From NCBI GenBank assembly GCA_946405145.1, contig CAMJGE010000009.1, positions 47,021 to 111,020 of the forward strand: a stretch of DNA of 64,000 nucleotides, written 5' to 3'. Under the pieces are notes generated by a model, which worked only from the letters and a program-made list of their open reading frames with translations, had not been told where the DNA came from and did no database searches. Positions 16,286 through 24,185 of this stretch are shown piece by piece; the stretch's first letter is position 1, and every line of letters starts with the position of its first letter. Made by a program: the position numbers and the translations under genes. Origin of the DNA: an uncultured Prevotella sp. (lineage in GTDB: Bacteria; Bacteroidota; Bacteroidia; Bacteroidales; Bacteroidaceae).

Positions 16286-18843
16286 TGGCAACAGAACTTA
16301 AGTCATATACTATTGTTCCAGATAGCCTCTATGTTGAGAGAAAGGCGGATAAGCAACTGCATAACATCGTTGAGGCTATGCAACGCCCAGGTTATGTGCT
16401 TGTTTCAAGGCAGATGGGTAAAACCAACTTGCTATTGAGAGCAAAGCGAAAGTGGGAGAATGCTGATGACTTGTATGTTTACATTGATATGTCAAATATC
16501 GATGAAACAGAAAAGGGATGTTTTGAGTCACTTGTTGATACAGCCATAGACACACATGAGGAGATTCTTGGCCACTTGAGAGAACAAATTTGTGATATAC
16601 GAAGAAGGAATATCATAAAGAGTCCAGTTCAAGCGCACAACGAAGAGTTGCGGACTCTATTAAAATCAGTCAAGGGAAAGATGGTCTTTATTTTGGATGA
16701 GATAGATTCACTCACCCGAACCACTTTTTCCGATAACGTTTTTTCTCAAATTCGAAGCACCTATTTTAGCCGTGTTAATTATCCTGTATTAGAGAAATTG
16801 ACATATGTGTTATCAGGCGTTGTTGAACCAACAGAGATTATCAAGAACCCCAAGATTTCGCCATTTAATATAGGTGAAAAGATTCATCTTGACGACTTTA
16901 CGCATGATGAGTATCGTACATTTGTCGGCAAGGCAAATTTGGATTGGTTAGGAGAAGATGTCATTGAGCGTGTGTATTATTGGGCAGGAGGCAATCCAAG
17001 AATGACATGGGATATTTGTTATGAGCTACAGCATAGTAAGGAGCAGAATATAAGCAAAGTGGATAGGTTGGTAAAGGAAATGTATCTTACATCTTACGAC
17101 AAAGTCCCCATTGATACTATCCGTACTTTAGTAAAGGAAGACCGCGATTTGCGTGATGCAATTTTCCAATTAGCATACGACAAGGGAAACTCTTTGTCCG
17201 ACAAGATAAAGAGTAAGCTCTATCTTGCCGGAATAGTGAACTACAGTGACAATGATGTAAAGATTAAAAATCGAATCATTAGAGACTCCCTTTCTCTCAA
17301 TTGGTTGCAGAAGGTTGAGGAAGATGAAAAGGGGTTGATTGCATACGCGATAGAACTACACAGTAAAGGCTACTTCCAGGAAAGTATTAATAAATTTGAG
17401 CTCTATCTTAGAAATAATGATTTCTCTGCCCCTGAGGCTCCATATTACTATTATTATTTAGGTTCATGCTATTATCATCTAAAGGCGTTTGAACAGTCTT
17501 TGCATTATCTTACGACAAAGATGATAGACCCTTCATCGTCCTTTACCGAATTTAGAAACGAGCATTTCCTATGTGGAGTAAGTTGTATTAATCTTGGTAA
17601 GTATTTGGATTCACTGGAATATTTTGAGAAGGCTATGAGTGGCGATACTCACGACCGCTTGTATTTTTCTTCAAAGTTCAATTCATTAGTAGCGAAACAA
17701 AAAGTTTACGCAGGGAATGAGGAAAAGATAAAAGAGGTAGAGCTTGATTATTTAGAACTGCTTTCGCAAGAATCTGAAATAGTAGATGATGAAATCAAAC
17801 TATATGCAGCCTATCAACTTGCCGGCTTATATTCAAGCCGTAATAAAGTAGAAGCGGCTAAGTATTACGATGTGGCACTTGCGCTATCTAGTGATTTGGC
17901 AAGGCCAAAGATATTGATAGAAAAGTATTACGTAATACCAGATGAACAACGGGAGGGGGTACTGAATGAAATAATTGATTCGGTAGAAATAATAAACACA
18001 ATAGAAGATACTTTAGATCCAGAGAAAAACCTTGTGATTGACGAGGCGGTTTTAATCAAGGTTCTTTATTTGGTTTATTTGAATGCTTATGACAGGTGGG
18101 GGAATATAAAAGACAAGATAGCACTATTACCATACTCATATGGTGATGTTTTATTCAGTATGTTCATCCAATCGCCAATGTCAATCGATCTATGGTCGGA
18201 AGGATCATTAAGATTAATAAGAGAACTACATGAACATTTAGATTCTGAGGAGTATAAAATATCAGAGGATTCTAAGCTCTATATTTACGAGTACTATGCC
18301 TTCCTTATCTATTCAAAGGAATCTGCAAAGGAGTATATAGAGCATTTTAAGAGATTGGAAGCCCCAATTGATTCAATCGGACTAACAGTTGTGCGTACAT
18401 ACGCTTGGTCGCTATTAGAGGAGAAAAAAGTAGCGGAAATATCAAAAGAGCTGGACTGGATAGTTGACAGGTATCCTGCTAATTTCGCACATCAGGATGC
18501 TGTTACAAGGGCATTGTTTGAGTATGCATTATTGTTGTCCTATTACTCGCTTCGTGATAAGAAGTCTTTAATAGAAACGGCAAATCTAATAATGTCATAT
18601 ATAGATGATGAAATTGAAATAGCAAACGAAAAAAACAAGTTGACCTTACAACAAGTAAGGGATAGTGCTCAGCAGACTCTTTCTGTTTTTACTTTTCGTG
18701 AACCTGTGAGGACAAGAACAAAATATGGTAGAAATGATAGAGTAAAAGTTCGTTATATCAATTCAAACAAAGTAGAAGTTAAGAAATATAAGTTAGTTGA
18801 GGCTGATCTTGCAGATGGTCGTTGCATTATTGTTAATGGGTAA
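16285..18843 (+). CDS. AAA-like ATPase with TPR-like repeats, partner of the PNP-NTPase
   Basis: 852 aa. The N-terminal 300 residues match the AAA_35-type AAA-like domain: P-loop SRQMGKTN (41-48), Walker B KMVFILDEIDS (132-142), and a winged-helix-like segment around GIVNYSDNDVKIKNRIIRDSL. From about 340 on there are helical repeats of TPR type (YYYYYLGSCYYHLKAFEQSLHYL; CINLGKYLDSLEYFEKAM), continuing without clear motifs to about 790. STAND-like layouts of this kind use the repeats to sense a trigger and the NTPase to oligomerise. It is immediately coupled to the upstream PNP-NTPase gene. I infer it is the sensor or regulator of that effector. G+C is low, as in the whole module. Confidence 0.8.
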   Translation: MATELKSYTIVPDSLYVERKADKQLHNIVEAMQRPGYVLVSRQMGKTNLLLRAKRKWENADDLYVYIDMSNIDETEKGCFESLVDTAIDTHEEILGHLREQICDIRRRNIIKSPVQAHNEELRTLLKSVKGKMVFILDEIDSLTRTTFSDNVFSQIRSTYFSRVNYPVLEKLTYVLSGVVEPTEIIKNPKISPFNIGEKIHLDDFTHDEYRTFVGKANLDWLGEDVIERVYYWAGGNPRMTWDICYELQHSKEQNISKVDRLVKEMYLTSYDKVPIDTIRTLVKEDRDLRDAIFQLAYDKGNSLSDKIKSKLYLAGIVNYSDNDVKIKNRIIRDSLSLNWLQKVEEDEKGLIAYAIELHSKGYFQESINKFELYLRNNDFSAPEAPYYYYYLGSCYYHLKAFEQSLHYLTTKMIDPSSSFTEFRNEHFLCGVSCINLGKYLDSLEYFEKAMSGDTHDRLYFSSKFNSLVAKQKVYAGNEEKIKEVELDYLELLSQESEIVDDEIKLYAAYQLAGLYSSRNKVEAAKYYDVALALSSDLARPKILIEKYYVIPDEQREGVLNEIIDSVEIINTIEDTLDPEKNLVIDEAVLIKVLYLVYLNAYDRWGNIKDKIALLPYSYGDVLFSMFIQSPMSIDLWSEGSLRLIRELHEHLDSEEYKISEDSKLYIYEYYAFLIYSKESAKEYIEHFKRLEAPIDSIGLTVVRTYAWSLLEEKKVAEISKELDWIVDRYPANFAHQDAVTRALFEYALLLSYYSLRDKKSLIETANLIMSYIDDEIEIANEKNKLTLQQVRDSAQQTLSVFTFREPVRTRTKYGRNDRVKVRYINSNKVEVKKYKLVEADLADGRCIIVNG

Positions 18844-18876
18844 AATATTGAAGTAAAGTGAATAAAACTTATATTC

Positions 18877-18899
18877 GGTTAATCCCGTGCTGATTAACC
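18877..18899. other. Inverted repeat after the AAA/TPR gene
   Basis: GGTTAAT at 18877-18883 and ATTAACC at 18893-18899 around 9 nt. No T run follows, so it is a weak terminator or an operator candidate. Confidence 0.4.
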
Positions 18900-18972
18900 T
18901 ATAGTGTGATTTTGAACTAGCCTATTGTTTAGAGCCAGAGCGGCAAAAAGTTAACATGATTTTCTAATTCTA

Positions 18973-19260
18973 ATGAGCAACAATATATTTCACGATATAG
19001 AGGAACTTCACTCTCAATGGTCTCTTCTTGATAAGATGAGCAGGGTGGCATACTTGAAGCGAGAGTGGAATAGGTTGAATAATCAGGCCTATCAGTTGGG
19101 GATGTACTTACAAGGTAAGCTCTATATATCGCCAGAGGAGAGATTAGCTGCTCAGCACCTTATTGACATGATCAACTTTGTTGAAGCTGAAGGTTTGAAA
19201 TTGCGAAAAGATTTATCGAAAGATATATTCAAGGAACTTGTAAATAACCAACGTGGTTAG
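18973..19260 (+). CDS. Small helical hypothetical protein in defence island
   Basis: 95 aa, no recognised domain. The composition predicts three to four amphipathic helices (EELHSQWSLLDKMSRVAYLKR, EERLAAQHLIDMINFVEAE) with no signal peptide or membrane segment. It lies 129 nt after the PNP/AAA pair and 84 nt before the Septu-like pair, so it could belong to either or stand alone. It is probably cytoplasmic. Confidence 0.6.
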   Translation: MSNNIFHDIEELHSQWSLLDKMSRVAYLKREWNRLNNQAYQLGMYLQGKLYISPEERLAAQHLIDMINFVEAEGLKLRKDLSKDIFKELVNNQRG

Positions 19261-19344
19261 TTTCTTTATAATAATAGAACAATTATAAGGAGAGATCAAT
19301 GAATAGAATCTAGCGGCGGGAATGATCTGCTAAAGAAGAATAAA

Positions 19345-20574
19345 GTGACATATGACTACAAAGCGTTGGTTTCCCCAAAAAATATCACAAAGATAAATTT
19401 CATGAAAATAAAGGAGATTGATATTAAAGGAGTCGGAGGAATTCAGAATTTGCATCTGAATTTCAATGATAGCATGAATATCCTTTGTGGCCCAAATAGT
19501 ATTGGCAAAACTACGGTTTTAGAGTCTATAGCAACAATGTTTATATTCTCAAAGCCGATAGTGAAGAGAAATGTTTTATGTGAATACGGTGAGATATCAT
19601 CAGTGTTGGTGGTTGATAAAGAAGAAAAAAAGGGAAAAGTCGAGATTAAGGATTTCTCACCTTTAGGAGATAAAACAGTCTATGCATTATATGATTATGG
19701 CTCAAAGTTCCTGTCTTTGAAAGTAAACAGGATATTTTCATATTCACAGCTTGTTTCCATCCCTTCAGACCCTAAGAGAGAAAATCAAGCTATCTGGAAG
19801 GAAGCACTTAGTGGTATTGATTGTGATGGCTTTAAAGGATGGTTTGTTAACAGATATTTGTATTCTGCAAGAGAGGGAACTTTGTCAGAACAACAGTTGG
19901 CAAACTATCTTTTAGCAGAAAAATGTTTTTCTTTAGTTAACTCTGCATTTAGTTTCTCTAGAGTCATGGGATCTTCAAATGACATCATGGTGAATACTCC
20001 ACAAGGAGAAATCTATTATGAGTATCTGTCTGCAGGTTTCAAGTCTATTCTTTCAATCCTCTTTAGTATTATAAAGGAGATAGAATTCCGCTTTAAGGAA
20101 CACCAGATGACTGCAGAGGAGTTTGATGGAGTTATTCTTATTGATGAGGTGGAGGTGCACTTGCATCCGGAGTGGCAAGAGAAGATATTATTGGTGTTAA
20201 GAAAAACATTTCCTAATGCCCAATTTATTGTGACCACCCATAGTCCTCACGTCATACAGACGGCAGATCCCAATGAGATTATTGCCTTATATATGGACGA
20301 GAGCAACAATGTGGCTGTCAGAGAAGATATATCCACAAGCAAATATGGCTTCAAAGGCTGGACAATAGAAGAAATCCTTTATGATGTGATGGGTATGAAA
20401 ACACTCAGAACAGAGCTATATCAGCAGATGATAGAGGATTTTGGTAAAGCCATAGATGAAGAAAATATAGAAAAGGCTAATATGATATATGTGGAGTTGG
20501 ATCAGTTGTTGCATCCAGCTAGTCCTCAGAGAAAACTGCTGCAATTTCAGCTTGCTAAGATTGGAGAATCATGA
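19345..20574 (+). CDS. ptuA: AAA/ABC-type ATPase of a Septu-like system (PtuA-like)
   Basis: 409-aa SMC/ABC-class ATPase. It has Walker A GPNSIGKT (49-56), the ABC signature LSAGFKS (228-234), Walker B GVILIDEVE (262-270) and the switch THSPH (298-302). There is no TOPRIM nuclease domain after the ATPase, which separates it from OLD/Gabija-type proteins. The HNH nuclease gene follows with a 4-nt ATGA overlap. An ATPase plus a small HNH protein is the Septu (PtuAB) arrangement; the ATPase is known to hold the nuclease in check until phage infection. ATG 19402 is an equally plausible start and would begin directly with MKIKEIDIKG. Confidence 0.82.
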   Translation: MTYDYKALVSPKNITKINFMKIKEIDIKGVGGIQNLHLNFNDSMNILCGPNSIGKTTVLESIATMFIFSKPIVKRNVLCEYGEISSVLVVDKEEKKGKVEIKDFSPLGDKTVYALYDYGSKFLSLKVNRIFSYSQLVSIPSDPKRENQAIWKEALSGIDCDGFKGWFVNRYLYSAREGTLSEQQLANYLLAEKCFSLVNSAFSFSRVMGSSNDIMVNTPQGEIYYEYLSAGFKSILSILFSIIKEIEFRFKEHQMTAEEFDGVILIDEVEVHLHPEWQEKILLVLRKTFPNAQFIVTTHSPHVIQTADPNEIIALYMDESNNVAVREDISTSKYGFKGWTIEEILYDVMGMKTLRTELYQQMIEDFGKAIDEENIEKANMIYVELDQLLHPASPQRKLLQFQLAKIGES

Positions 20575-21314
20575 TCAAACTTTTTCGTTTATACACTCCT
20601 TTAGAGCTTACTCCAGCTTTTGTTAAAGAAAAAACTGAAGAGTACAAACTAACTAAAAAGAGTGTTTGGAATATTGATTGGCTGAAGGATAGTCTAAAAG
20701 GGCTGAGTCATGGTAAGTGCGCCTATTGTGAATGCGATCTGTCGAAAGGAAGCAATTACATGGAAGTTGAGCACTTTGAGGATAAGCATAACAACGTTGA
20801 AAAGGTGATGGAATGGGACAATCTGCTTCCATCGTGTAAACATTGTAATGGTCACAAGTCAACTCATGATGTAATAGCAGAACCAATTGTCAATCCTTTC
20901 ATTGATGATCCTAGAGACCATTTATATTTTCAGCATTACCGATACAAGTCGAAGGATGACAAGGGGAGAACTACCATAGAAGTGCTCCAGTTGAATAGTG
21001 GAGAGCGAAAGATGGTAGATACACGTTTTGAAATAGGCAATGCATTGGAAGATCTTATCGAAGACATCTTAGATAAATACGGTGCTTTTAAAAAGAATCA
21101 AACTGTTAGGAATCGCAATAAATTGACGAATTCGGTTAATAAGATGTTGCTGCAATGCCAACCAGAGAGTGAATATGCAGCACTCTGTGCAACAGTTCTT
21201 CATACAAGTGATGATTATCGCCAAATAAAGGCAGACCTGAAGTCAGATGGATTATGGAGTCAGGAAATGGAGAAAATGGATTCTGCATCATATGACATAT
21301 GCCTATTCAAATAA
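20571..21314 (+). CDS. ptuB: HNH endonuclease of a Septu-like system (PtuB-like)
   Basis: 247-aa HNH nuclease. The treble-clef core lies in the first 100 residues: CAYC (50-53), EVEHF (65-69) with the catalytic His, NLLPSCKHCN (84-93) and the trailing HKS. The remainder is helical and probably contacts the ATPase. The start overlaps the ATPase stop, so the two are made together. The gene order and sizes match Septu; close relatives also occur as retron effectors with a similar ATPase, but no reverse transcriptase is present here. Confidence 0.82.
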   Translation: MIKLFRLYTPLELTPAFVKEKTEEYKLTKKSVWNIDWLKDSLKGLSHGKCAYCECDLSKGSNYMEVEHFEDKHNNVEKVMEWDNLLPSCKHCNGHKSTHDVIAEPIVNPFIDDPRDHLYFQHYRYKSKDDKGRTTIEVLQLNSGERKMVDTRFEIGNALEDLIEDILDKYGAFKKNQTVRNRNKLTNSVNKMLLQCQPESEYAALCATVLHTSDDYRQIKADLKSDGLWSQEMEKMDSASYDICLFK

Positions 21315-21370
21315 TTATTAATGTATTCATTTGTAAGCAGAAATTTTAGACATAATCAATTAATCAAACA

Positions 21371-21556
21371 ATGATGCCCCAACAACAATACATAGCCGAC
21401 AGACGCGAAGATTTGCTCGATTTTGCTATTGATCACATGGCTTTAGCCCCTCTTGCTAATGAGTTCTTGAAGAAGTTTACCGATTGTCAGATCGAGAGAA
21501 ATAAACATTATTCTGTGCAAAGGTTGTTAGAATTACAGATACCTATACAACATTAA
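21371..21556 (+). CDS. Small hypothetical protein after Septu-like pair
   Basis: 61 aa, rich in charged residues and Leu (EDLLDFAIDHMALAPLANEF), no recognised domain. It is 56 nt downstream of the HNH gene and ends just before the terminator hairpin at 21602. It may be a real short gene or the remnant of a longer one. Confidence 0.45.
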   Translation: MMPQQQYIADRREDLLDFAIDHMALAPLANEFLKKFTDCQIERNKHYSVQRLLELQIPIQH

Positions 21557-21601
21557 TAGTAAGAAATTACTTTTTCTCTGTGCTAGAGATAAGAAATGAT
21601 A

Positions 21602-21631
21602 AATGCCTGCTGGTATTCAGCAGGCATTTTC
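21602..21631. terminator. Bidirectional terminator hairpin
   Basis: Perfect 12-bp stem AAATGCCTGCTG / CAGCAGGCATTT around GTATT, with A and T ends that work for either strand. It closes the Septu-like transcript and would also have closed the amidase remnant on the minus strand. Confidence 0.85.
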
Positions 21632-21636
21632 ATTTC

Positions 21637-21735
21637 TGGAGCTTCGCAAAATAGTCTCGATACTCCTGGTAGTCGAAGCAGGGGCTGTCTTTGGGGATTC
21701 CTAGATATTGGTGACTGCAGATGCTGACTATTGAA
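21637..21735 (-). pseudogene. Remnant of the amidase gene 3' end
   Basis: The minus strand reads IPKDSPCFDYQEYRDYFAKLQK followed by TGA. It is nearly identical at protein level to the end of the complete amidase at 23472-23903 (VHKDCPCFDCQEYRDYFAKLQK). DNA identity is about 88% over the first 68 bp and then decays. No start or catalytic part remains. With the complete gene it brackets the toxin-antitoxin-chaperone locus. Confidence 0.85.
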
Positions 21736-21907
21736 TAGAAGAATATATAAAACTAATGGTATAATAGTTTTATTTTGAACTTTCATATATAGCTTGGAAT
21801 GAATCATTTGATGCTGCAAAAAAAAGTTCTACAAGGAGTAAAATATGGATAAGATGACATTTAATTGTTAAAAATGAACCTTTAGGTTAAAAAATGGGTA
21901 ATTTTAT

Positions 21908-21938
21908 TTTGTAGTTACATGGATTATTCTTAATTTTG
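21908..21938 (+). promoter_or_regulatory. Promoter of the toxin-antitoxin-chaperone operon
   Basis: TTTG at 21908-21911 and TAATTTTG at 21931-21938 with 19 bp between. The palindrome AACCTTTAGGTT lies just upstream (about 21879-21890) and is a candidate operator for the encoded HTH antitoxin. Confidence 0.7.
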
Positions 21939-21966
21939 CACCGAAAATTAACGTATAAGTTAAATA

Positions 21967-22515
21967 ATGGATATAGTAGAGATTATCCCAGATCGAATAT
22001 ATAGCATCAAATATGATGGAGAGGATACTGCAGAATATTATAGACTCTTTAATAAAGAGTGGACTGATGTGGATTCCCTTATGGACTTCTTTCAGTCACA
22101 CCCAGAATTTACAGAGAATGATTTCTGGGGATTCCTTGGCAATGATCCTGAAATAGCTACTGCTAGAGTGCTGGAGGATGCAAATAAGTTGGAACCGCAC
22201 CTGAAAGAACTGGCAGAAAACTCTGATAATGGTGAACAACCTGATTTGGAAGATTATTTTAAACCACTAAATGGCAAATATGGCTATGATATTGAACACA
22301 TCCCAGTTAAAGGGTATGGCGTGTTAGAATCAACTTTTCTTAGACTGTATGCTATCAGATTTTCGCAAAATTGCTATCTGATTGTGTATGGAGGGGTTAA
22401 GTTGAACAGCTCTATTCAAAACTCGCCAGGACTGCAAGAAAACGTGTTTCGGAAAATAGATAAGGTGAAGCAATTTCTTGTGAATGAGGGTATCATAGAC
22501 AAAGATGACATTTAA
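21967..22515 (+). CDS. Candidate RelE/HigB-like toxin of a TAC locus
   Basis: 182 aa. The first 100 residues are acidic and helical and unlike simple toxins. The last 80 resemble a RelE/HigB-type fold, with the strand pattern LRLYAIRFSQNCYLIVYGGVK and a closing helix (KIDKVKQFLV). It is followed after 14 nt by an HTH gene and then by a SecB-like gene, the order toxin-antitoxin-chaperone. The toxin role is inferred from this order and the C-terminal pattern; the long N-terminal part is unexplained. Confidence 0.6.
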   Translation: MDIVEIIPDRIYSIKYDGEDTAEYYRLFNKEWTDVDSLMDFFQSHPEFTENDFWGFLGNDPEIATARVLEDANKLEPHLKELAENSDNGEQPDLEDYFKPLNGKYGYDIEHIPVKGYGVLESTFLRLYAIRFSQNCYLIVYGGVKLNSSIQNSPGLQENVFRKIDKVKQFLVNEGIIDKDDI

Positions 22516-22529
22516 GAAAAGAGTAAATT

Positions 22530-22970
22530 ATGGCATTTAATTTGAACCGACTTAAGGAAGTCGCAAAACAACCTTCAGAGAAGGAACGTGAGGAGGCAAG
22601 ATTTAGGGATGAAAACAGGGATTGGCTGCTGAAATCGGCACTGATTGCTCTCGAGATTCATCGCTATCTAAGGTTGAATGGGATGACCCAAAGCCAGTTG
22701 GCAGAGAAATTGGGAATAAGCCCAGCTATGGTGACAAAGCTCTTGAGTGGAAAGGAGAACTTGAGCCTAAAGACCATATGTGGTATAGAGAGGGTAATTC
22801 AGTTTGAACTGCTGAAAGTTCCCTCTTACGAAAAAGGCGTATTTGTGAAATGTGATTTGACGAAGATGCCTGAAGAAGATTTGGAGTTTAAGGATGGAAA
22901 TCAAATCTTCTGTAAGGTAATCAAAATGAATGAAGGAACAAAGTCTAATAAAAGGGCTATCGCCGTTTAA
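22530..22970 (+). CDS. XRE-family HTH antitoxin of a TAC locus
   Basis: 146 aa. A central XRE helix-turn-helix (GMTQSQLAEKLGISPAMVTKLLSG) is preceded by a charged helix and followed by a C-terminal tail of about 60 residues. In chaperone-addicted antitoxins such a C-terminal extension is the segment that needs the SecB-like chaperone to avoid aggregation. The gene lies between the putative toxin and the SecB-like gene with gaps of 14 and 11 nt. It is expected to repress the promoter at 21908-21938. Confidence 0.75.
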   Translation: MAFNLNRLKEVAKQPSEKEREEARFRDENRDWLLKSALIALEIHRYLRLNGMTQSQLAEKLGISPAMVTKLLSGKENLSLKTICGIERVIQFELLKVPSYEKGVFVKCDLTKMPEEDLEFKDGNQIFCKVIKMNEGTKSNKRAIAV

Positions 22971-22981
22971 TTATTTTAAAA

Positions 22982-23404
22982 ATGAGCAATTTACAATATA
23001 AATTCATAAAGATGGATCTTACTCAGTTCTCGCCAGAGTGGGAAAAATTTGATTCATCGAATGATTCGGTTGGGATTGAAACGAATTTCAATTTCTCGTT
23101 CAATAAAGCTGAAGGAATTCTGAAATGTGCCACTAATCTCACTTTTATTCAGGAAAACCAACCCTTTTTGAAGAGTGAACTGCAGACCTTTTTTGAAATA
23201 GCGAAGAAATCAATTGAGGAACTTACCAGTGAGAATGTCATTACTATCCCAAAAGGATTGTTATGCCAGTTTGCTTCTTTGGCTTATGGATCTTTTAGGG
23301 GCGTAATACATATGAAGGCCATTAATACAGATTTGAGTAATCTAATATTGCCTCCATTGTATTTGGATGAGGTAATTAAGAGTGATATGAAGATTCAACT
23401 CTGA
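22982..23404 (+). CDS. SecB-like chaperone of a TAC locus
   Basis: 140 aa with a SecB-type pattern: alternating N-terminal strands (GIETNFNFSFNKAEGILKCATNLTF), a helix before VITIPKGLLCQFASLAYGSFRGVIHMKA, and an ending LPPLYLDEVI that parallels the LAPVNFDALF region of SecB. It is third in a compact operon after the putative toxin and HTH antitoxin. In known TAC systems such a chaperone protects its antitoxin and thereby controls toxin release. Assignment rests on pattern and context, without a search. Confidence 0.65.
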   Translation: MSNLQYKFIKMDLTQFSPEWEKFDSSNDSVGIETNFNFSFNKAEGILKCATNLTFIQENQPFLKSELQTFFEIAKKSIEELTSENVITIPKGLLCQFASLAYGSFRGVIHMKAINTDLSNLILPPLYLDEVIKSDMKIQL

Positions 23405-23429
23405 GAAACTATTACCTTTTAATGATGCT

Positions 23430-23469
23430 AATCCCGCCCAGCTGACCATAAAGGTGGCTGGGCGGGATT
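23430..23469. terminator. Bidirectional terminator hairpin
   Basis: Perfect 13-bp stem AATCCCGCCCAGC / GCTGGGCGGGATT between the convergent TAC operon and amidase gene. Confidence 0.85.
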
Positions 23470-23471
23470 CT

Positions 23472-23903
23472 TTATTTCTGGAGCTTCGCGAAGTAGTCAC
23501 GATACTCCTGGCAGTCGAAGCAGGGGCAGTCTTTGTGGACACCCTTCAGTTCTCGGTGGCCACGGATGTCTGCCTCGGGGTAGTCTTCCTTCAGACTGCG
23601 CAGGAGGGCGATGAGAGCAGCTCGCTGCTCCGTCGTCCGCGTGTCTGCCACCTTCCCTTTGGCATCATACCCGCCTTCGTAGCAGATGCCGATGGAGTGG
23701 GCGTTATATCCGCTGGCATGGATGCCAGGTACTTCCTCAGACCGCGTGGGGTGGATCTGTCCGTCACGGGTGATGTAGTAGTGGTAGCCGATGCCCTGGT
23801 TGTGGAACCGCTCGTTATGACAGTCTGCGAGCTTCTTGACAGTGAACGACTGGTTGCAGCGGGTGGCACTGCAGTGGATGACGATGAGATCGATGTGACG
23901 CAT
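23472..23903 (-). CDS. N-acetylmuramoyl-L-alanine amidase (Amidase_2 fold)
   Basis: 143-aa peptidoglycan amidase-like protein without a signal peptide. Zinc and active-site features are visible: IHCSAT (His 9), GYHYYITRDG, and HASGYNAHSIGICYEGG. The C-terminal block carries CPCFD where many relatives have a ligand Cys. Such proteins accompany HU-like and smalltalk-like genes in Bacteroidales and recall phage endolysins. The 3' end is duplicated at 21637-21735, which suggests this gene served as an insertion or recombination site. Confidence 0.9.
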   Translation of the reverse strand: MRHIDLIVIHCSATRCNQSFTVKKLADCHNERFHNQGIGYHYYITRDGQIHPTRSEEVPGIHASGYNAHSIGICYEGGYDAKGKVADTRTTEQRAALIALLRSLKEDYPEADIRGHRELKGVHKDCPCFDCQEYRDYFAKLQK

Positions 23904-24028
23904 GGTTTCAATGGTTTATTGACGAGTTTGTTAAGTCCCATACAGCTCGACATGAAGAACGTGCTGATGAAGGCGGTGATGACCGTAATGATAAAATGAC
24001 CGATTTTTTCTGTAGAGAACCGTTTCAT
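23591..24028 (-). CDS. Smalltalk-like membrane peptide, frame runs on into amidase gene
   Basis: The first 30 residues (MKRFSTEKIGHFIITVITAF...SSCMG) match the smalltalk-type peptides that precede amidase genes in Bacteroidales: a charged start, one membrane helix and a Cys-Met-Gly end. Here no stop follows the usual end, and the frame stays open for 145 codons, overlapping 313 nt of the amidase gene in another frame. The first part (about 23904-24028) is credible; the overlapping tail has Ser/Thr/Pro-rich composition and is probably not conserved. Confidence 0.5.
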   Translation of the reverse strand: MKRFSTEKIGHFIITVITAFISTFFMSSCMGLNKLVNKPLKPCVTSISSSSTAVPPAATSRSLSRSSQTVITSGSTTRASATTTTSPVTDRSTPRGLRKYLASMPADITPTPSASATKAGMMPKGRWQTRGRRSSELLSSPSCAV

Positions 24029-24185
24029 AAATGATGTGTTTTAAAAGTTGTTGAAAAGAAGGGCTTGGCGAGAGGCGGTGCAGGCTGCGTTCATGGCCGT
24101 ATGTTGGATGTTGTCTCAGCGCTCATGGCTGACGGGTTGGCCATCGCATCACCCCGGACACCTGCCTCATGCCAAGTCCTGGAGG

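Noticed and set aside
19345..21314. Retron with ATPase and HNH effector
   Set aside because: No reverse transcriptase or msr/msd-like sequence is found next to the pair; Septu fits better.
23454..23999. 181-codon open frame on the plus strand
   Set aside because: It is antisense to the amidase gene and reflects its codon use.
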